Below are positions 1 to 8,017 of a stretch of 22,366 nucleotides of DNA, in pieces. Under the pieces are notes generated by a model that had not been told where the DNA came from, made no database searches, and saw only the letters and a program-made list of their open reading frames with translations. Position numbers and translations under genes: made by a program. The stretch comes from Rhodocyclaceae bacterium UBA2346 (lineage in GTDB: Bacteria; Pseudomonadota; Gammaproteobacteria; Burkholderiales; Rhodocyclaceae): NCBI GenBank assembly GCA_002344625.1, contig DDUE01000038.1, forward strand, positions 1-22,366, written 5' to 3'. How positions within the stretch are numbered: position 1 is the first letter of the stretch; every line of letters begins with the position of its first letter.

Positions 1-165
1 GATGTCGAGCATCGGCTCACCGAAGAATACGTCGCCGCCCTGCTGCTCGAGCGCGAGCAGATTGCGCTGGATGGCGCCGATCGAGGCCGGGGAGATGTTG
101 CCGTATTCGGTGGTGAAGCTCTTCGCATTCTCCCCCACGAACTGCACCATCGCGCGCAGGTCCTT
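1..165 (-). CDS. HerA-like DUF853 ATPase fragment (partial, chimeric 5' end)
   Basis: Read on the minus strand, the segment encodes [15 protein letters not shown] followed by an [20 protein letters not shown] stretch and [20 protein letters not shown]. This pattern (KDLRAM, YGN, GAIQR, LALE-QGG--FFGEPML) matches my recollection of the central part of DUF853/YjgR proteins, HerA-FtsK-type P-loop ATPases of unknown role. The gene runs off the left edge of the window, so its C-terminal part is missing. Its own N-terminal Walker A region is absent, because upstream of the KDLRAMV codons (about 145-165) the frame passes straight into a sigma-54 activator AAA+ domain. The family call is from memory of conserved motifs; the truncation and junction are seen directly. 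It is either a real gene fusion or, more probably, an assembly join at a short shared sequence. Confidence 0.55.
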
Positions 166-600
166 GTGCGTCGCCGCGAGCAGTCGCAGGTCCAGCGCGA
201 TCGTCTCGCTGCCGCCGACGCGACGGATCGAGCGTTCCTGCAGCGCGCGCAGCAATTTGCTCTGCAGGGCGGGCGGCATGTCCCCGACTTCGTCGAGGAA
301 CAGCGTGCCGCCGTTCGCGAGTTCGAGCAGGCCCGGCCGGTCGCGGTCGGCGCCGGTGAAGGCGCCCTGAACGTGGCCGAACAACTCGCGCTCCATCAGC
401 TCCGAAGGCAGCGCCGAGCAGTTCTCCGCCACGAACGGGCCGCGGTGGCGCGCACTGCGATCGTGCAGCGCGCGGGCGACGAGCTCCTTGCCGACGCCGG
501 TCTCGCCGAGCACCAGCACCGGCAGCTCGAGCGGTGCGATCTTGTCGATCTGCGCCCGCAGATCCCGCATCGGCTTGCTGTCGCCGAGCAACTGGCCGCC
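148..600 (-). CDS. Sigma-54-dependent activator AAA+ domain fragment
   Basis: The minus strand encodes the N-terminal two thirds of a bacterial enhancer-binding protein AAA+ core. In order it shows [15 protein letters not shown], the Walker A motif GETGVGKEL (about 490-515), [20 protein letters not shown], an intact GAFTGA sigma-54 contact loop (about 346-363), [20 protein letters not shown] (Walker B, about 285-300) and [14 protein letters not shown], then [11 protein letters not shown]. Normally sensor I is followed by a FREDLYYRLNV-type segment, sensor II and a Fis-type HTH. Here these are replaced in frame by DUF853 sequence. The N-terminal sensory domain is also absent: above position about 600 the sequence becomes the sense strand of a PPDK-like gene. 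Thus only about 150 residues of the activator remain, lacking both signal input and DNA binding, and the piece cannot work as a conventional activator as written. Confidence 0.75.
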
Positions 601-1317
601 GTCGCGCCGCAGGTCTGGGAGGCGTTGCTGCAGGCGACCGACCTGCTCGAACGCGTTTTCGGCGATATGCAGGATTTCGAATTTACCGTCCAGGACGGCC
701 GCCTGTATCTGTTGCAGACGCGCGACGGCAAGCGCACGCCGCTGGCTGCGGCCCGGATTGCCCTCGATCTGTGGGCGGAGCGGCGGATCAGCACGCACCT
801 CGCACGTGCGCGCACCGCCGGGCTCGATGCGAAATCGCTCGCCCAGCGCCGCATCGGTACCGCCGCAGACGGCGCCGAACTGGTCGCGCTGGCGTATGCG
901 CCGAGCGCGGCCAGCGGTGTGGCCAGCGGCGAAATCGTGCTCGACGAGGCGCGCGCGCGTGAGCGCAGCACTGCCGGTGCGGCGGTCGTGCTCGTCCGCC
1001 ACGATGCCGAAACGCGCGATATCGGCGCACTCGATCTCGCCGATGGCCTGCTGACGCAGCGCGGCGCGCGAACCTCGCATGCCGCGGTCGTGGCCCGGCA
1101 ACTCGGGAAGGTGTGTCTGGTCGGTTGCGAGGCCTTGCGGATCGACAACGCGTCCCGCTCGATCAGCCTAGGGGGCACGACCCTGCGCGAGGGCGATTTC
1201 CTGACGCTCGACGGAAACGAGGGGGCCATCTACGCCGGCCACACCCGCATCGTGGAGGCGGTCCCCACCGAACTGGTCGAGCGGCTCGCCGCCCTGCGTG
1301 CCGCGAACAGCGACTGA
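583..1317 (+). CDS. PPDK-like PEP/pyruvate-binding protein, C-terminal part (5' truncated)
   Basis: The translation shows the end of a PPDK-type ATP-grasp domain ([20 protein letters not shown], then [20 protein letters not shown], about 640-765). After it comes the phosphohistidine swivelling domain with [22 protein letters not shown] (about 1062-1128), whose His in TSHAA would carry the phosphoryl group. The frame ends in [21 protein letters not shown] with TGA at 1315-1317, so the PEP/pyruvate TIM barrel of full-length PPDK (about 350 further residues) is absent. This agrees with short PPDK-like proteins that lack the barrel, although truncation cannot be excluded. No start codon can be assigned: the PPDK similarity begins at about 583-600, and upstream the same frame is only the antisense of the sigma-54 activator fragment. 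The real N-terminal ATP-grasp portion is therefore missing. Confidence 0.7.
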   Translation, partial: AEQLAAVAPQVWEALLQATDLLERVFGDMQDFEFTVQDGRLYLLQTRDGKRTPLAAARIALDLWAERRISTHLARARTAGLDAKSLAQRRIGTAADGAELVALAYAPSAASGVASGEIVLDEARARERSTAGAAVVLVRHDAETRDIGALDLADGLLTQRGARTSHAAVVARQLGKVCLVGCEALRIDNASRSISLGGTTLREGDFLTLDGNEGAIYAGHTRIVEAVPTELVERLAALRAANSD

Positions 1318-1363
1318 GCGCTCGTGCCCGACCTTCGGTTGCGCCGCGCTGACCCGCCGGCGG

Positions 1364-3208
1364 TCACACCGTTTCCGCCACCACCTTCAGGATCTCGGCA
1401 CCGTAGGCGTCGAGCTTGCGGTCGCCGATGCCGCTGATGCCGCCGAGCTCGGCGAGCGTGGTCGGGCGTGCGAGCGTGATTTCGCGCAGCGTGGCGTCAT
1501 GAAAGATCACGTACGCCGGCACGTTGCGCTCGCGCGCAGTCGTGGCGCGCCAGGCGCGCAGCCGGTCGAACAGCGTCGTCGGCAGGCCTCCGGGAATGTC
1601 GATGGCGCTCGAGCTGCCGCGCCGGCGTGCCTGCTTGCCGCCACGCTCCGGGCTCAGGCGCAGGTGGAACGCGGCCTCGCCGCGCAATAGTGGACGTGCG
1701 AGATCGGTGAGCGCCAGCGCGTTGTAGCGCTCGGCGTCGACCGCGACGAACTCGCGCGCGATCAACTGGCGAAACACCGCCTGCCAGCGCTTCTTGTCGA
1801 TATCGGCGCCGATGCCGAAGGTGCTGATGCGGTCATGACCGCGTTCGCCGACCTTGTCGGTCACCTCGCCGCGCAGAACGTCGATCAGATGGCCGGCGCC
1901 AAAGCGTTGCCCGGTGCGATAGACGCATGACAAGGCCTTGCGCGCTGCGTCGGTGGCATCCCAAGTCTGCGGGGGATTGAGGCAATTGTCACAGTTGCCG
2001 CAAGGCGGAGCGGTCTCGCCGAAGTAGGCGAGCAGGTGCTGGCGGCGGCAGTCGGTCGCCTCGACCAGCCCGACCAGCACTTCGAGGCGGTTGCGGGCGA
2101 GGCGCTTGAAGTCGTCGGAGGCCTCGGATTCGTCGATCATGCGCCGCTGCTGCACCACGTCTTGCGCGCCCCAGGCCATCCAGGCCTGGGCGGCGAGGCC
2201 ATCACGCCCGGCCCGGCCGGTTTCCTGGTAGTAGCCTTCGATCGAGCGCGGCAGGTCGAGGTGGGCGACATAGCGCACGTCCGGCTTGTCGATGCCCATG
2301 CCGAACGCGATGGTCGCGACCATCACGATGCCGTCCTCGCGCAGGAAGCGCATCTGGTTGTGTGCGCGCGCCTCGACCGGCAAGCCGGCGTGGTAGGGCA
2401 GGGCCTTGACCCCCTGCTCGCACAACCATGCGGCGGTCTCCTCGACCTTGCGCCGTGACAGGCAATACACGATCCCGGCCTCGACCGGGTACTCGTCACG
2501 GATGAAGGCGAGCAGCTGGCGGCGCGGGTCGGCCTTCTCGACGATGGTGTAGCGGATGTTGGGCCGGTCGAAGCTCGAGATGAAGCGTCGCGCATCTTCG
2601 AGCCGCAGGCGCTGGGCGATCTCTTCGCGCGTCTGGCGATCCGCCGTGGCGGTGAGCGCGATCCGCGGAATCGACGGATAGCGTTCGGGCAGGATCGACA
2701 ACTGCAGGTATTCGGGGCGAAAGTCGTGCCCCCATTGGGAAACGCAGTGGGCTTCGTCGATCGCGAACAACGCCAGGCGGCGAGTGTCGCGCAAATGGTC
2801 GAGTGCATCGAGAAAGCGCGGGGTCATCAGGCGCTCGGGAGCGACATAGAGCAGATCGAGCCGGCCGGCGAAGAGGTCGTTCTCGATCCGCCGGGCCGCG
2901 TCCATGTCGAGGCTGGAGTTCAGGAAGGCGGCCGCGACGCCGGCCTCGACCAGTGCGCTGACCTGGTCGTGCATCAGCGCGATCAGCGGTGAAACGACGA
3001 TGGCCGTGCCTTCGCGCAGCAGCGCCGGTATCTGGTAACACAGCGACTTGCCGCCACCGGTCGGCATCAGCACCAGCGCATCACCGCCGTCGGCCACATG
3101 CTCGACCACCGCCTGTTGTTCGCCACGAAATGCGGTGTAACCGAATACATGCTCGAGCTTGTGAAGGGCGGCGTTGCCTGGTTTGGCGTCGGTGGCTGGT
3201 GTGTTCAT
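1364..3208 (-). CDS. recQ: ATP-dependent DNA helicase RecQ
   Basis: This 614-residue protein has the full RecQ layout. The Walker A motif is LMPTGGGKS (residues 48-55), the DEAH box is at 151-154 followed by [13 protein letters not shown], and motif VI is ETGRAGRDG (329-337). The RQC zinc site has Cys387, Cys403, Cys406 and Cys409. A C-terminal HRDC domain ends in [20 protein letters not shown]. RecQ unwinds DNA 3' to 5' in recombination and fork repair. Length is typical (about 600). The start at 3208 begins [23 protein letters not shown], in agreement with the family. The gene converges with the PPDK-like gene, the stop codons being 46 bp apart, and is divergent from the cox cluster across a 426-bp spacer. 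Confidence 0.96.
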   Translation of the reverse strand: MNTPATDAKPGNAALHKLEHVFGYTAFRGEQQAVVEHVADGGDALVLMPTGGGKSLCYQIPALLREGTAIVVSPLIALMHDQVSALVEAGVAAAFLNSSLDMDAARRIENDLFAGRLDLLYVAPERLMTPRFLDALDHLRDTRRLALFAIDEAHCVSQWGHDFRPEYLQLSILPERYPSIPRIALTATADRQTREEIAQRLRLEDARRFISSFDRPNIRYTIVEKADPRRQLLAFIRDEYPVEAGIVYCLSRRKVEETAAWLCEQGVKALPYHAGLPVEARAHNQMRFLREDGIVMVATIAFGMGIDKPDVRYVAHLDLPRSIEGYYQETGRAGRDGLAAQAWMAWGAQDVVQQRRMIDESEASDDFKRLARNRLEVLVGLVEATDCRRQHLLAYFGETAPPCGNCDNCLNPPQTWDATDAARKALSCVYRTGQRFGAGHLIDVLRGEVTDKVGERGHDRISTFGIGADIDKKRWQAVFRQLIAREFVAVDAERYNALALTDLARPLLRGEAAFHLRLSPERGGKQARRRGSSSAIDIPGGLPTTLFDRLRAWRATTARERNVPAYVIFHDATLREITLARPTTLAELGGISGIGDRKLDAYGAEILKVVAETV

Positions 3209-3381
3209 GCCGGCATTTTAACGGCCACGGGCGTCGTGCGGGCTTCGAAGGTCGGTGCGCCGCGGGCGTGGCGACCCTTCGCGATGTGCGCGCTGCAGCA
3301 TCAAGTCGCCTTCTGTGCCGATAGAGTTGGCTGTTTGCATGGATTGTGCCCGTTGCTTACCAGATGTTGCATGGCAGCATA

Positions 3382-3395
3382 TTGACAAATGTCAA
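3382..3395. promoter_or_regulatory. FNR/CRP-family-like palindrome upstream of coxB
   Basis: The sequence TTGACAAATGTCAA is a perfect TTGAC-N4-GTCAA inverted repeat. It differs from the FNR/ANR consensus TTGAT-N4-ATCAA by one symmetrical base per half-site. It lies about 245 bp before the coxB start and just upstream of the candidate promoter at 3405-3434. This suggests oxygen- or redox-responsive control of the aa3 oxidase, which would make physiological sense, but the regulator is inferred only from the half-site spacing. Confidence 0.45.
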
Positions 3396-3404
3396 AAAAT
3401 CTCG

Positions 3405-3434
3405 TTGCGACCGTCAAAGCGGCTATGGCATGAT
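3405..3434 (+). promoter_or_regulatory. Candidate sigma-70 promoter for the cox cluster
   Basis: TTGCGA (3405-3410) and CATGAT (3429-3434) are separated by 18 bp and sit in the AT-richer patch upstream of coxB. A start near 3441 would put the FNR-like palindrome at about -52. The match to consensus is moderate and no experimental support is available. Confidence 0.3.
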
Positions 3435-3561
3435 CAGCCGAGATTTGCGGAACGGCAGGCGCCTGCGGCTTTCGGGCCGGGATTCACGCGCCGCCGCCGA
3501 TGATCGAGGCATCACAACAATCCATCTGGATCGTTGACGGCATGAATGTCCGGATCTGCGA

Positions 3562-3580
3562 CGAGCCCTCAGAAGGCTCG
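3562..3580 (+). other. Hairpin in the coxB leader
   Basis: CGAGCC (3562-3567) and GGCTCG (3575-3580) form a perfect 6-bp stem with a 7-base loop, 54 bp before the coxB start. No T-run follows, so it is not a classical terminator. It may shape the leader RNA or be chance. Confidence 0.3.
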
Positions 3581-3634
3581 CCGGGCACCGCTGGCGTGTA
3601 CGTTGAACGATCGGATCCACTCGAGGGTTGGAAA

Positions 3635-4438
3635 ATGAATCTATCAGGTCGCCTGGTGCTGTCAGGCTCGTCGCTGATCGTGTCCGGCAGCGCCCTTGCC
3701 CAGAGCCGTTTCAATTTCCAGGAGCCTGTCACCTCGGTCGCCGAGCAGCTCTACGACCTGCATACCTTGATGCTGATCATCTGTGCGGTCATCTTCGTCG
3801 CGGTATTCGGTGTGATGTTCTGGTCGGTGTTCAAGCACCGCAAGTCGCGCGGGGCGGTTGCCGCCAATTTTCATGAAAGCACCACGGTGGAGATCCTGTG
3901 GACGATCGTGCCGGTGTTCATCCTGGTGGGTATGGCCTGGCCGGCGACCAAGACGATTCTCTACATGAAGGACACGTCTTCGCCCGACATCACGATCAAG
4001 GCGACGGGTTATCAGTGGAAGTGGGGTTACGACTATCTGCAGGGCGAGGGCGAAGGCATTCGCTTCGTCTCCAATCTGTCGACCCCGCGCGAGCAGATCG
4101 AGGGCAGCGCCGCCAAGGGCGAGCACTATCTGCTGGAGGTCGACAACCCGGTCGTGGTGCCGGTAGGCAAGAAAGTCCGCCTGCTCACGACCGCGAGCGA
4201 CGTGATCCACTCGTGGTGGGTGCCCGCGTTCGGCGTGAAGCAGGACGCCATCCCCGGGTTCATCCGGGATACCTGGTTTCGCGCCGACAAGGAAGGCATC
4301 TACCGCGGCAGCTGTGTGGAGCTTTGCGGCAAGGACCATGGTTTCATGCCGATCGAGGTGCATGTGGTTTCGGAACAGGCTTACGCGCAATGGGTTGCCG
4401 GGCAACTCGCCGGCAAGGCCGCGTTGGCGTCGAATTGA
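3635..4438 (+). CDS. coxB: Cytochrome c oxidase subunit II
   Basis: This 267-residue subunit of the aa3-type oxidase accepts electrons from cytochrome c through a binuclear CuA centre on the periplasmic side. A signal peptide ending near ALA-Q (residues 20-23) precedes two membrane helices (about 43-64 and 88-110) and a cupredoxin domain. All CuA ligands are visible: His192 (in DVIHSWWVPAFG), Cys227, Glu229, Cys231, His235 and Met238 (in GSCVELCGKDHGFM). The aromatic electron-entry motif GYQWKWGYDY is at 125-134. The protein ends about 30 residues after the CuA loop, so it has no fused cytochrome c domain, unlike some betaproteobacterial homologues. The start at 3635 is preferred over upstream in-frame ATGs because it directly begins the signal peptide; a purine-rich GAGGGTTGGAA precedes it. 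It is the first gene of the cox cluster. Confidence 0.95.
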   Translation: MNLSGRLVLSGSSLIVSGSALAQSRFNFQEPVTSVAEQLYDLHTLMLIICAVIFVAVFGVMFWSVFKHRKSRGAVAANFHESTTVEILWTIVPVFILVGMAWPATKTILYMKDTSSPDITIKATGYQWKWGYDYLQGEGEGIRFVSNLSTPREQIEGSAAKGEHYLLEVDNPVVVPVGKKVRLLTTASDVIHSWWVPAFGVKQDAIPGFIRDTWFRADKEGIYRGSCVELCGKDHGFMPIEVHVVSEQAYAQWVAGQLAGKAALASN

Positions 4439-4473
4439 GCCGGCGATTTGCAGGTTCGTCGAGGGCCGGTTGA

Positions 4474-4488
4474 GCCCGCGGCGCGGGC
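4474..4488 (+). other. Short hairpin between coxB and coxA
   Basis: GCCCGC (4474-4479) and GCGGGC (4483-4488) pair perfectly over a 3-base loop in the 104-bp coxB-coxA spacer. There is no T-run, so transcription probably continues into coxA. A role in mRNA stability or differential subunit stoichiometry is possible but inferred. Confidence 0.3.
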
Positions 4489-4542
4489 GACATATTCAAT
4501 CCGGCCGATGAGCGTTGCGGCCGGTATCGCGAAGGAGGCAGC

Positions 4543-6120
4543 ATGGCGGCGGTAATCCCCGATCATTTGAACGAACATCACCATGGACCGAGCGGGTTGA
4601 TGCGGTGGATCACGACCACCAATCACAAGGACATCGGCACGATGTACCTGCTTTTCAGCTTCGTGATGTTCCTTTCCGGCGGGGTGATGGCGCTGACCAT
4701 ACGGGCGGAGCTGTTTCAGCCCGGCCTGCAGGTCGTCGTGCCGGAACTGTTCAACCAACTGACCACCATGCATGGTCTGGTGATGGTGTTCGGCGCGATC
4801 ATGCCGGCCTTCGTCGGCTTTGCGAACTGGATGCTGCCGTTGATGGTCGGTGCTTCGGACATGGCGTTCGCGCGCATGAACAACTGGAGCTTCTGGCTGC
4901 TGCCGGTTGCCGCCGTGATGCTGATCGGTTCGTTCTTCGTGCCGGGCGGGGCGACCGCGGCGGGCTGGACCCTGTATCCGCCGCTCTCGATCCAGATGGG
5001 CATGGGCATGGATCTGGCGATCTTCGCGATCCACATCATGGGTATCAGCTCGATCATGGGCGCCATCAACATCGTGGTCACGATCCTCAACATGCGTGCC
5101 CCCGGGATGACCTTGATGAAAATGCCGCTGTTCTGCTGGACATGGCTCATCACCGCCTATCTGCTGATTGCAGTGATGCCGGTACTTGCCGGCGCGGTCA
5201 CGATGATCCTCACCGACCGGCATTTTGGCACCAGCTTCTTCAACGCGGCCGGCGGGGGGGATCCGGTGCTGTTCCAGCACATCTTCTGGTTCTTCGGGCA
5301 TCCCGAGGTGTACATCATGATTCTGCCGGCGTTCGGCATCGTGAGCCAGATCATCCCGACCTTCGCCAGGAAACCTCTGTTCGGCTACGCGTCGATGGTC
5401 TACGCCACCGCATCGATCGCGATTCTGTCGTTCATCGTGTGGGCCCATCACATGTTCGCGACCGGCATGCCCAAGCAAGGTCAGTTGTTCTTCATGTATG
5501 CGACGATGCTGATCGCAGTGCCGACCGGGGTGAAGGTGTTCAACTGGATCGCGACGATGTGGCGCGGTTCGATGACCTTCGAGACGCCGATGTTGTGGTC
5601 GGTCGGTTTCATCTTCGTGTTTACGCTGGGTGGTTTTACCGGGCTCATCTGTGCGATCGCTCCGGTGGACATCCAGCTGCACGACACCTACTACGTCGTC
5701 GCGCACTTTCACTACGTATTGGTCGCCGGCAGCCTGTTCGCGCTTTTCGCCGGGGCCTACTACTGGCTGCCGAAATGGACCGGCCACATGCCCAACGAGA
5801 CGATTGGCAAACTGCATTTCTGGTGCTCGATGGTCTTCTTCAACATCACCTTCTTCCCGATGCACTTTCTCGGCCTGGCCGGCATGCCGCGCCGGATTCC
5901 CGACTACGCGCTCCAGTTTGCCGATTTCAACGCAATGGCGACCGTCGGCGCGTTCGGGTTCGGATTGTCGCAACTGATATTCATCGTGGTGGTGGTGAAA
6001 TGTGTGCGCGGCGGAGAAAAAGCGGCCGCGCGTGCCTGGGAGGATGCCGACGGTCTCGAATGGACCGTGCCTTCGCCGGCGCCGCACCATACCTTCGAAG
6101 AAGCGCCGGTATTCAAATGA
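4543..6120 (+). CDS. coxA: Cytochrome c oxidase subunit I (aa3, heme-copper family A1)
   Basis: This 525-residue, 12-helix catalytic subunit reduces O2 to water and pumps protons. Metal ligands are all in place: His77 (heme a; TTMHGLVMVFG), His253 and Tyr257 in HPEVY (CuB and the cross-linked Tyr), His302/His303 in WAHHM (CuB), and His388 and His390 in HDTYYVVAHFHYV (heme a3 and heme a). Glu255 in HPEVY and the DMAFARMNN loop mark a D-channel of the A1 subtype. The N-terminus is rich in His (HLNEHHHG). Start at 4543 is supported by a strong AAGGAGGCAGC site just upstream. It follows coxB by 104 bp and is followed by assembly genes on the same strand. Confidence 0.97.
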   Translation: MAAVIPDHLNEHHHGPSGLMRWITTTNHKDIGTMYLLFSFVMFLSGGVMALTIRAELFQPGLQVVVPELFNQLTTMHGLVMVFGAIMPAFVGFANWMLPLMVGASDMAFARMNNWSFWLLPVAAVMLIGSFFVPGGATAAGWTLYPPLSIQMGMGMDLAIFAIHIMGISSIMGAINIVVTILNMRAPGMTLMKMPLFCWTWLITAYLLIAVMPVLAGAVTMILTDRHFGTSFFNAAGGGDPVLFQHIFWFFGHPEVYIMILPAFGIVSQIIPTFARKPLFGYASMVYATASIAILSFIVWAHHMFATGMPKQGQLFFMYATMLIAVPTGVKVFNWIATMWRGSMTFETPMLWSVGFIFVFTLGGFTGLICAIAPVDIQLHDTYYVVAHFHYVLVAGSLFALFAGAYYWLPKWTGHMPNETIGKLHFWCSMVFFNITFFPMHFLGLAGMPRRIPDYALQFADFNAMATVGAFGFGLSQLIFIVVVVKCVRGGEKAAARAWEDADGLEWTVPSPAPHHTFEEAPVFK

Positions 6121-6182
6121 ACCCGCGTTCGGCGCGCGGCGGCCTGTGAGCCGGGCGCCGTTCGTCCCTTCTTGGACTGACC

Positions 6183-6308
6183 ATGATCGATCCTTCGATG
6201 AGTGACAATCGTAAAGCCGCCAATCGCCGCACCGGCCTCGCACTAGCAGCGGTCGCCCTGGCGATGTTCCTGTTCGTGGTCGTGCGCCGCGGTGTTTTCG
6301 GGGTCTGA
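6183..6308 (+). CDS. Cytochrome oxidase small assembly protein
   Basis: This is a 41-residue protein beginning MIDPSMSDNRKAANRRTG. It has a basic N-terminus, one membrane helix (GLALAAVALAMFLFVVV) and a short RRGVFGV tail ending at 6308. It lies between coxA and ctaG, where betaproteobacteria carry a tiny single-helix protein annotated as a cytochrome oxidase small assembly protein, and its stop is only 5 bp before the ctaG start. Neither possible start (6183 or the in-frame ATG at 6198) has a strong Shine-Dalgarno sequence, so the exact N-terminus is uncertain. Function is assigned by position and topology. Confidence 0.7.
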   Translation: MIDPSMSDNRKAANRRTGLALAAVALAMFLFVVVRRGVFGV

Positions 6309-6313
6309 AGCGC

Positions 6314-6880
6314 ATGCCGAACCAGAACTCACTGCATGGCGAAAACCGCAAGCTCCTGGTACGCCTTTCGATTGGCGCGCTGGTCATGTTCGGGTTCGGA
6401 TTCGTGCTGGTGCCGTTCTACGAGAAGATCTGCGAGGTCACCGGCATCAACAACATCCTCAAGGCTGACGAAGTCGTCAACACCCAGGTGGATACGAGCC
6501 GCCTGATCACGGTCGAGTTCGACGCCAACATCCACGACCTGCCCTGGCAGTTTCATCCGCTGCAAAGTGTGGTGCGTGTGCATCCCGGCGAACTCGTCAC
6601 GGTTGCCTACGAGGTCGAGAACACCCGCGACAGGCCGGTCACCGGTCAGGCGGTGCCGAGCTACGGCCCTGCGATATCGGGCCAGTTCTTCCGCAAGATG
6701 GATTGTTTCTGCTTCACCCAGCAGACCCTCGCGGCCGGCGAGCGCCGAACCATGCCGGTTGCGTTCGTGCTCGATCCGGCGCTGCCCGATGATGTGCATA
6801 CGGTCACCCTGTCCTACACCTTCTTCGAGATCGCCGGCCGCAATGCGGCTTTGCCCGCGACCGGTGATGGCGCGTCATGA
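6314..6880 (+). CDS. ctaG: Cytochrome c oxidase assembly protein CtaG/Cox11
   Basis: This 188-residue copper chaperone delivers Cu to the CuB site of subunit I. One N-terminal membrane helix (about 15-36, ending VLVPFYEKICEVTG) anchors a periplasmic immunoglobulin-like domain. The copper-binding pair Cys131 and Cys133 sits in the family motif MDCFCFTQQTL, and the segment VTLSYTFFEI is also typical. Length matches the family. Its stop codon overlaps the start of the following DUF2970 gene (ATGA at 6877-6880), indicating translational coupling within the cox operon. Confidence 0.95.
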   Translation: MPNQNSLHGENRKLLVRLSIGALVMFGFGFVLVPFYEKICEVTGINNILKADEVVNTQVDTSRLITVEFDANIHDLPWQFHPLQSVVRVHPGELVTVAYEVENTRDRPVTGQAVPSYGPAISGQFFRKMDCFCFTQQTLAAGERRTMPVAFVLDPALPDDVHTVTLSYTFFEIAGRNAALPATGDGAS

Positions 6881-7116
6881 AGCAGCCCGGAGCGCGGCAG
6901 CCTGTGGACGAAACCGCGGGGCCGGTCGAGCGGGCAGGGTTCCTGGCGACCATGAAAGCGGTGCTGTGGGCCTTTGCGGGCATTCGCAAGCGTAGTGACT
7001 ATGGCCGTGACGCCCGTTCGCTCGACCCGCGGGCGGTGATCGCGGCGGGGGTGCTGGGTGGAATCGTTTTCGTGCTGACGCTGGTCATGATCGTGCGACT
7101 CGTGGTCGGTGCTTGA
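6877..7116 (+). CDS. DUF2970 single-helix protein
   Basis: This is a 79-residue protein. A polar N-terminus is followed by the conserved-looking segment FLATMKAVLWAFAGIRKRSD (about 22-41) and then one C-terminal membrane helix (about 53-77). The WAFxGIRK pattern is what I recall for DUF2970, small proteins of unknown function found in betaproteobacterial cox clusters. It overlaps ctaG by 4 bp and precedes coxC by 18 bp, so it is almost certainly co-expressed. A role as accessory or assembly factor of the aa3 oxidase is inferred from position only. Confidence 0.8.
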   Translation: MKQPGARQPVDETAGPVERAGFLATMKAVLWAFAGIRKRSDYGRDARSLDPRAVIAAGVLGGIVFVLTLVMIVRLVVGA

Positions 7117-7134
7117 TCAATGGGGAGAATCTAG

Positions 7135-7986
7135 ATGAGCCACGCGGTGGATAAGTACTTCGTCCCTGAGCCGTCCAAGTATCCGATCTTCGGGTCGATT
7201 GCGTTGCTGCTCTTCGGCACGGGGGCGGTGCTGTGGCTCAACGAGACGGGTCCCGGCCCCCAGTTGTTCTTCCTTGGCGTCGCGGTACTTATCTACATGT
7301 TGTTCGGCTGGTTCGGGCAAGTGGTTCGCGAATCCGAAAGCGGCGAGTACGGCAAGCGGGTCGACAAGTCGTTCCGATGGTCGATGGGCTGGTTCATCTT
7401 CTCGGAGGTGATGTTTTTTGCCGCCTTCTTCGGCGCGCTTTTCTATGCGCGGGTGTTGAGCGTGCCGTGGTTGGCCAGCGGCGACAACGAAGCCTTGCTG
7501 TGGCAGGGTTTCACGGCCGATTGGCCTTCTGCCGGCCCACGGCCGGACGAGGCGTTCACGCCGATGGGCGCCTGGGGTATTCCCGCATTCAATACCCTGT
7601 TGTTGCTGACTTCGGGTGCCACCCTGACCTGGGCGCATCATGCTCTGCTCAAGGGCGATCGCGGTCAGCTCAAGCTCGGCTTGCTGCTCACGATCCTGCT
7701 CGGTGTAGTGTTTCTCGGGTTCCAGATGTACGAGTACGTGCATGCCTATGCGGACCTCAACCTGCGTCTCGACAGCGGCATCTATGGCTCGACGTTCTTC
7801 CTGTTGACGGGGTTCCACGGTCTGCATGTGACGATCGGCGCGATCATGCTGACGGTGATGCTGTTCCGGGTGATGGCGGGCCACTTCCGGCCGGACCACC
7901 ACTTTGCCTTCGAGGCAACGGCGTGGTACTGGCACTTTGTCGACGTGGTATGGCTGATTCTGTTCGTAGTCGTCTATTGGCTCTGA
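7135..7986 (+). CDS. coxC: Cytochrome c oxidase subunit III
   Basis: This 283-residue integral membrane subunit has seven predicted helices and stabilises proton uptake and the active site of the aa3 oxidase. Family landmarks are FSEVMFFAAFFGALFYAR (helix III with its acidic residue), LLLTSGATLTWAHHALLKGD, GFQMYEYVHAYAD, FFLLTGFHGLHVTIGAIML and the C-terminal ATAWYWHFVDVVWLILFVVV. Start at 7135 has GGGGAGAATCTAG upstream. The gene ends 31 bp before the stop of the convergent DUF2909 gene. Confidence 0.95.
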   Translation: MSHAVDKYFVPEPSKYPIFGSIALLLFGTGAVLWLNETGPGPQLFFLGVAVLIYMLFGWFGQVVRESESGEYGKRVDKSFRWSMGWFIFSEVMFFAAFFGALFYARVLSVPWLASGDNEALLWQGFTADWPSAGPRPDEAFTPMGAWGIPAFNTLLLLTSGATLTWAHHALLKGDRGQLKLGLLLTILLGVVFLGFQMYEYVHAYADLNLRLDSGIYGSTFFLLTGFHGLHVTIGAIMLTVMLFRVMAGHFRPDHHFAFEATAWYWHFVDVVWLILFVVVYWL

Positions 7987-8017
7987 TGACGTGCCCGGAA
8001 GATGACGCCGCTACGGT

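Larger units (their letters stand above)
3209..3634. promoter_or_regulatory. Divergent recQ/coxB intergenic region
   Basis: A 426-bp non-coding spacer separates the recQ start from the coxB start. The half nearer recQ is GC-rich without a clear signal. The middle (about 3370-3440) is AT-richer and holds a perfect palindrome and a plausible sigma-70 promoter, listed separately. The part nearer coxB (3440-3634) would be an untranslated leader of roughly 190 bases and contains a 6-bp hairpin. A reading frame open from 3500 joins coxB in frame, but its N-terminal extension would place a signal peptide in the middle of the protein, so I treat it as leader. Confidence 0.6.

Noticed and set aside
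1350..1366. Inverted GC-rich repeat at the convergent ends of the PPDK-like gene and recQ as a terminator
   Set aside because: The stem is imperfect, overlaps the recQ stop codon and has no T-run on either side.
3455..3466. Perfect 12-bp palindrome GCAGGCGCCTGC in the coxB leader
   Set aside because: It is GC-rich in a GC-rich genome, has no spacer typical of an operator and no known family match; chance is plausible.
3500..3634. In-frame N-terminal extension of coxB by 45 residues
   Set aside because: It would bury the signal peptide in the middle of the protein; the ATG at 3635 begins a normal signal sequence.
4515..6149. A 544-codon plus-strand frame overlapping coxA out of phase
   Set aside because: It is the +1 shadow of coxA: rich in Arg, His and Asp, with no domain motifs.
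4381..6387. A 668-codon open frame on the minus strand opposite coxA and ctaG
   Set aside because: Its translation is a low-complexity run rich in His, Arg, Asp and Gln, typical of the antisense of GC-rich membrane protein codons. coxA on the other strand is complete with all ligands.
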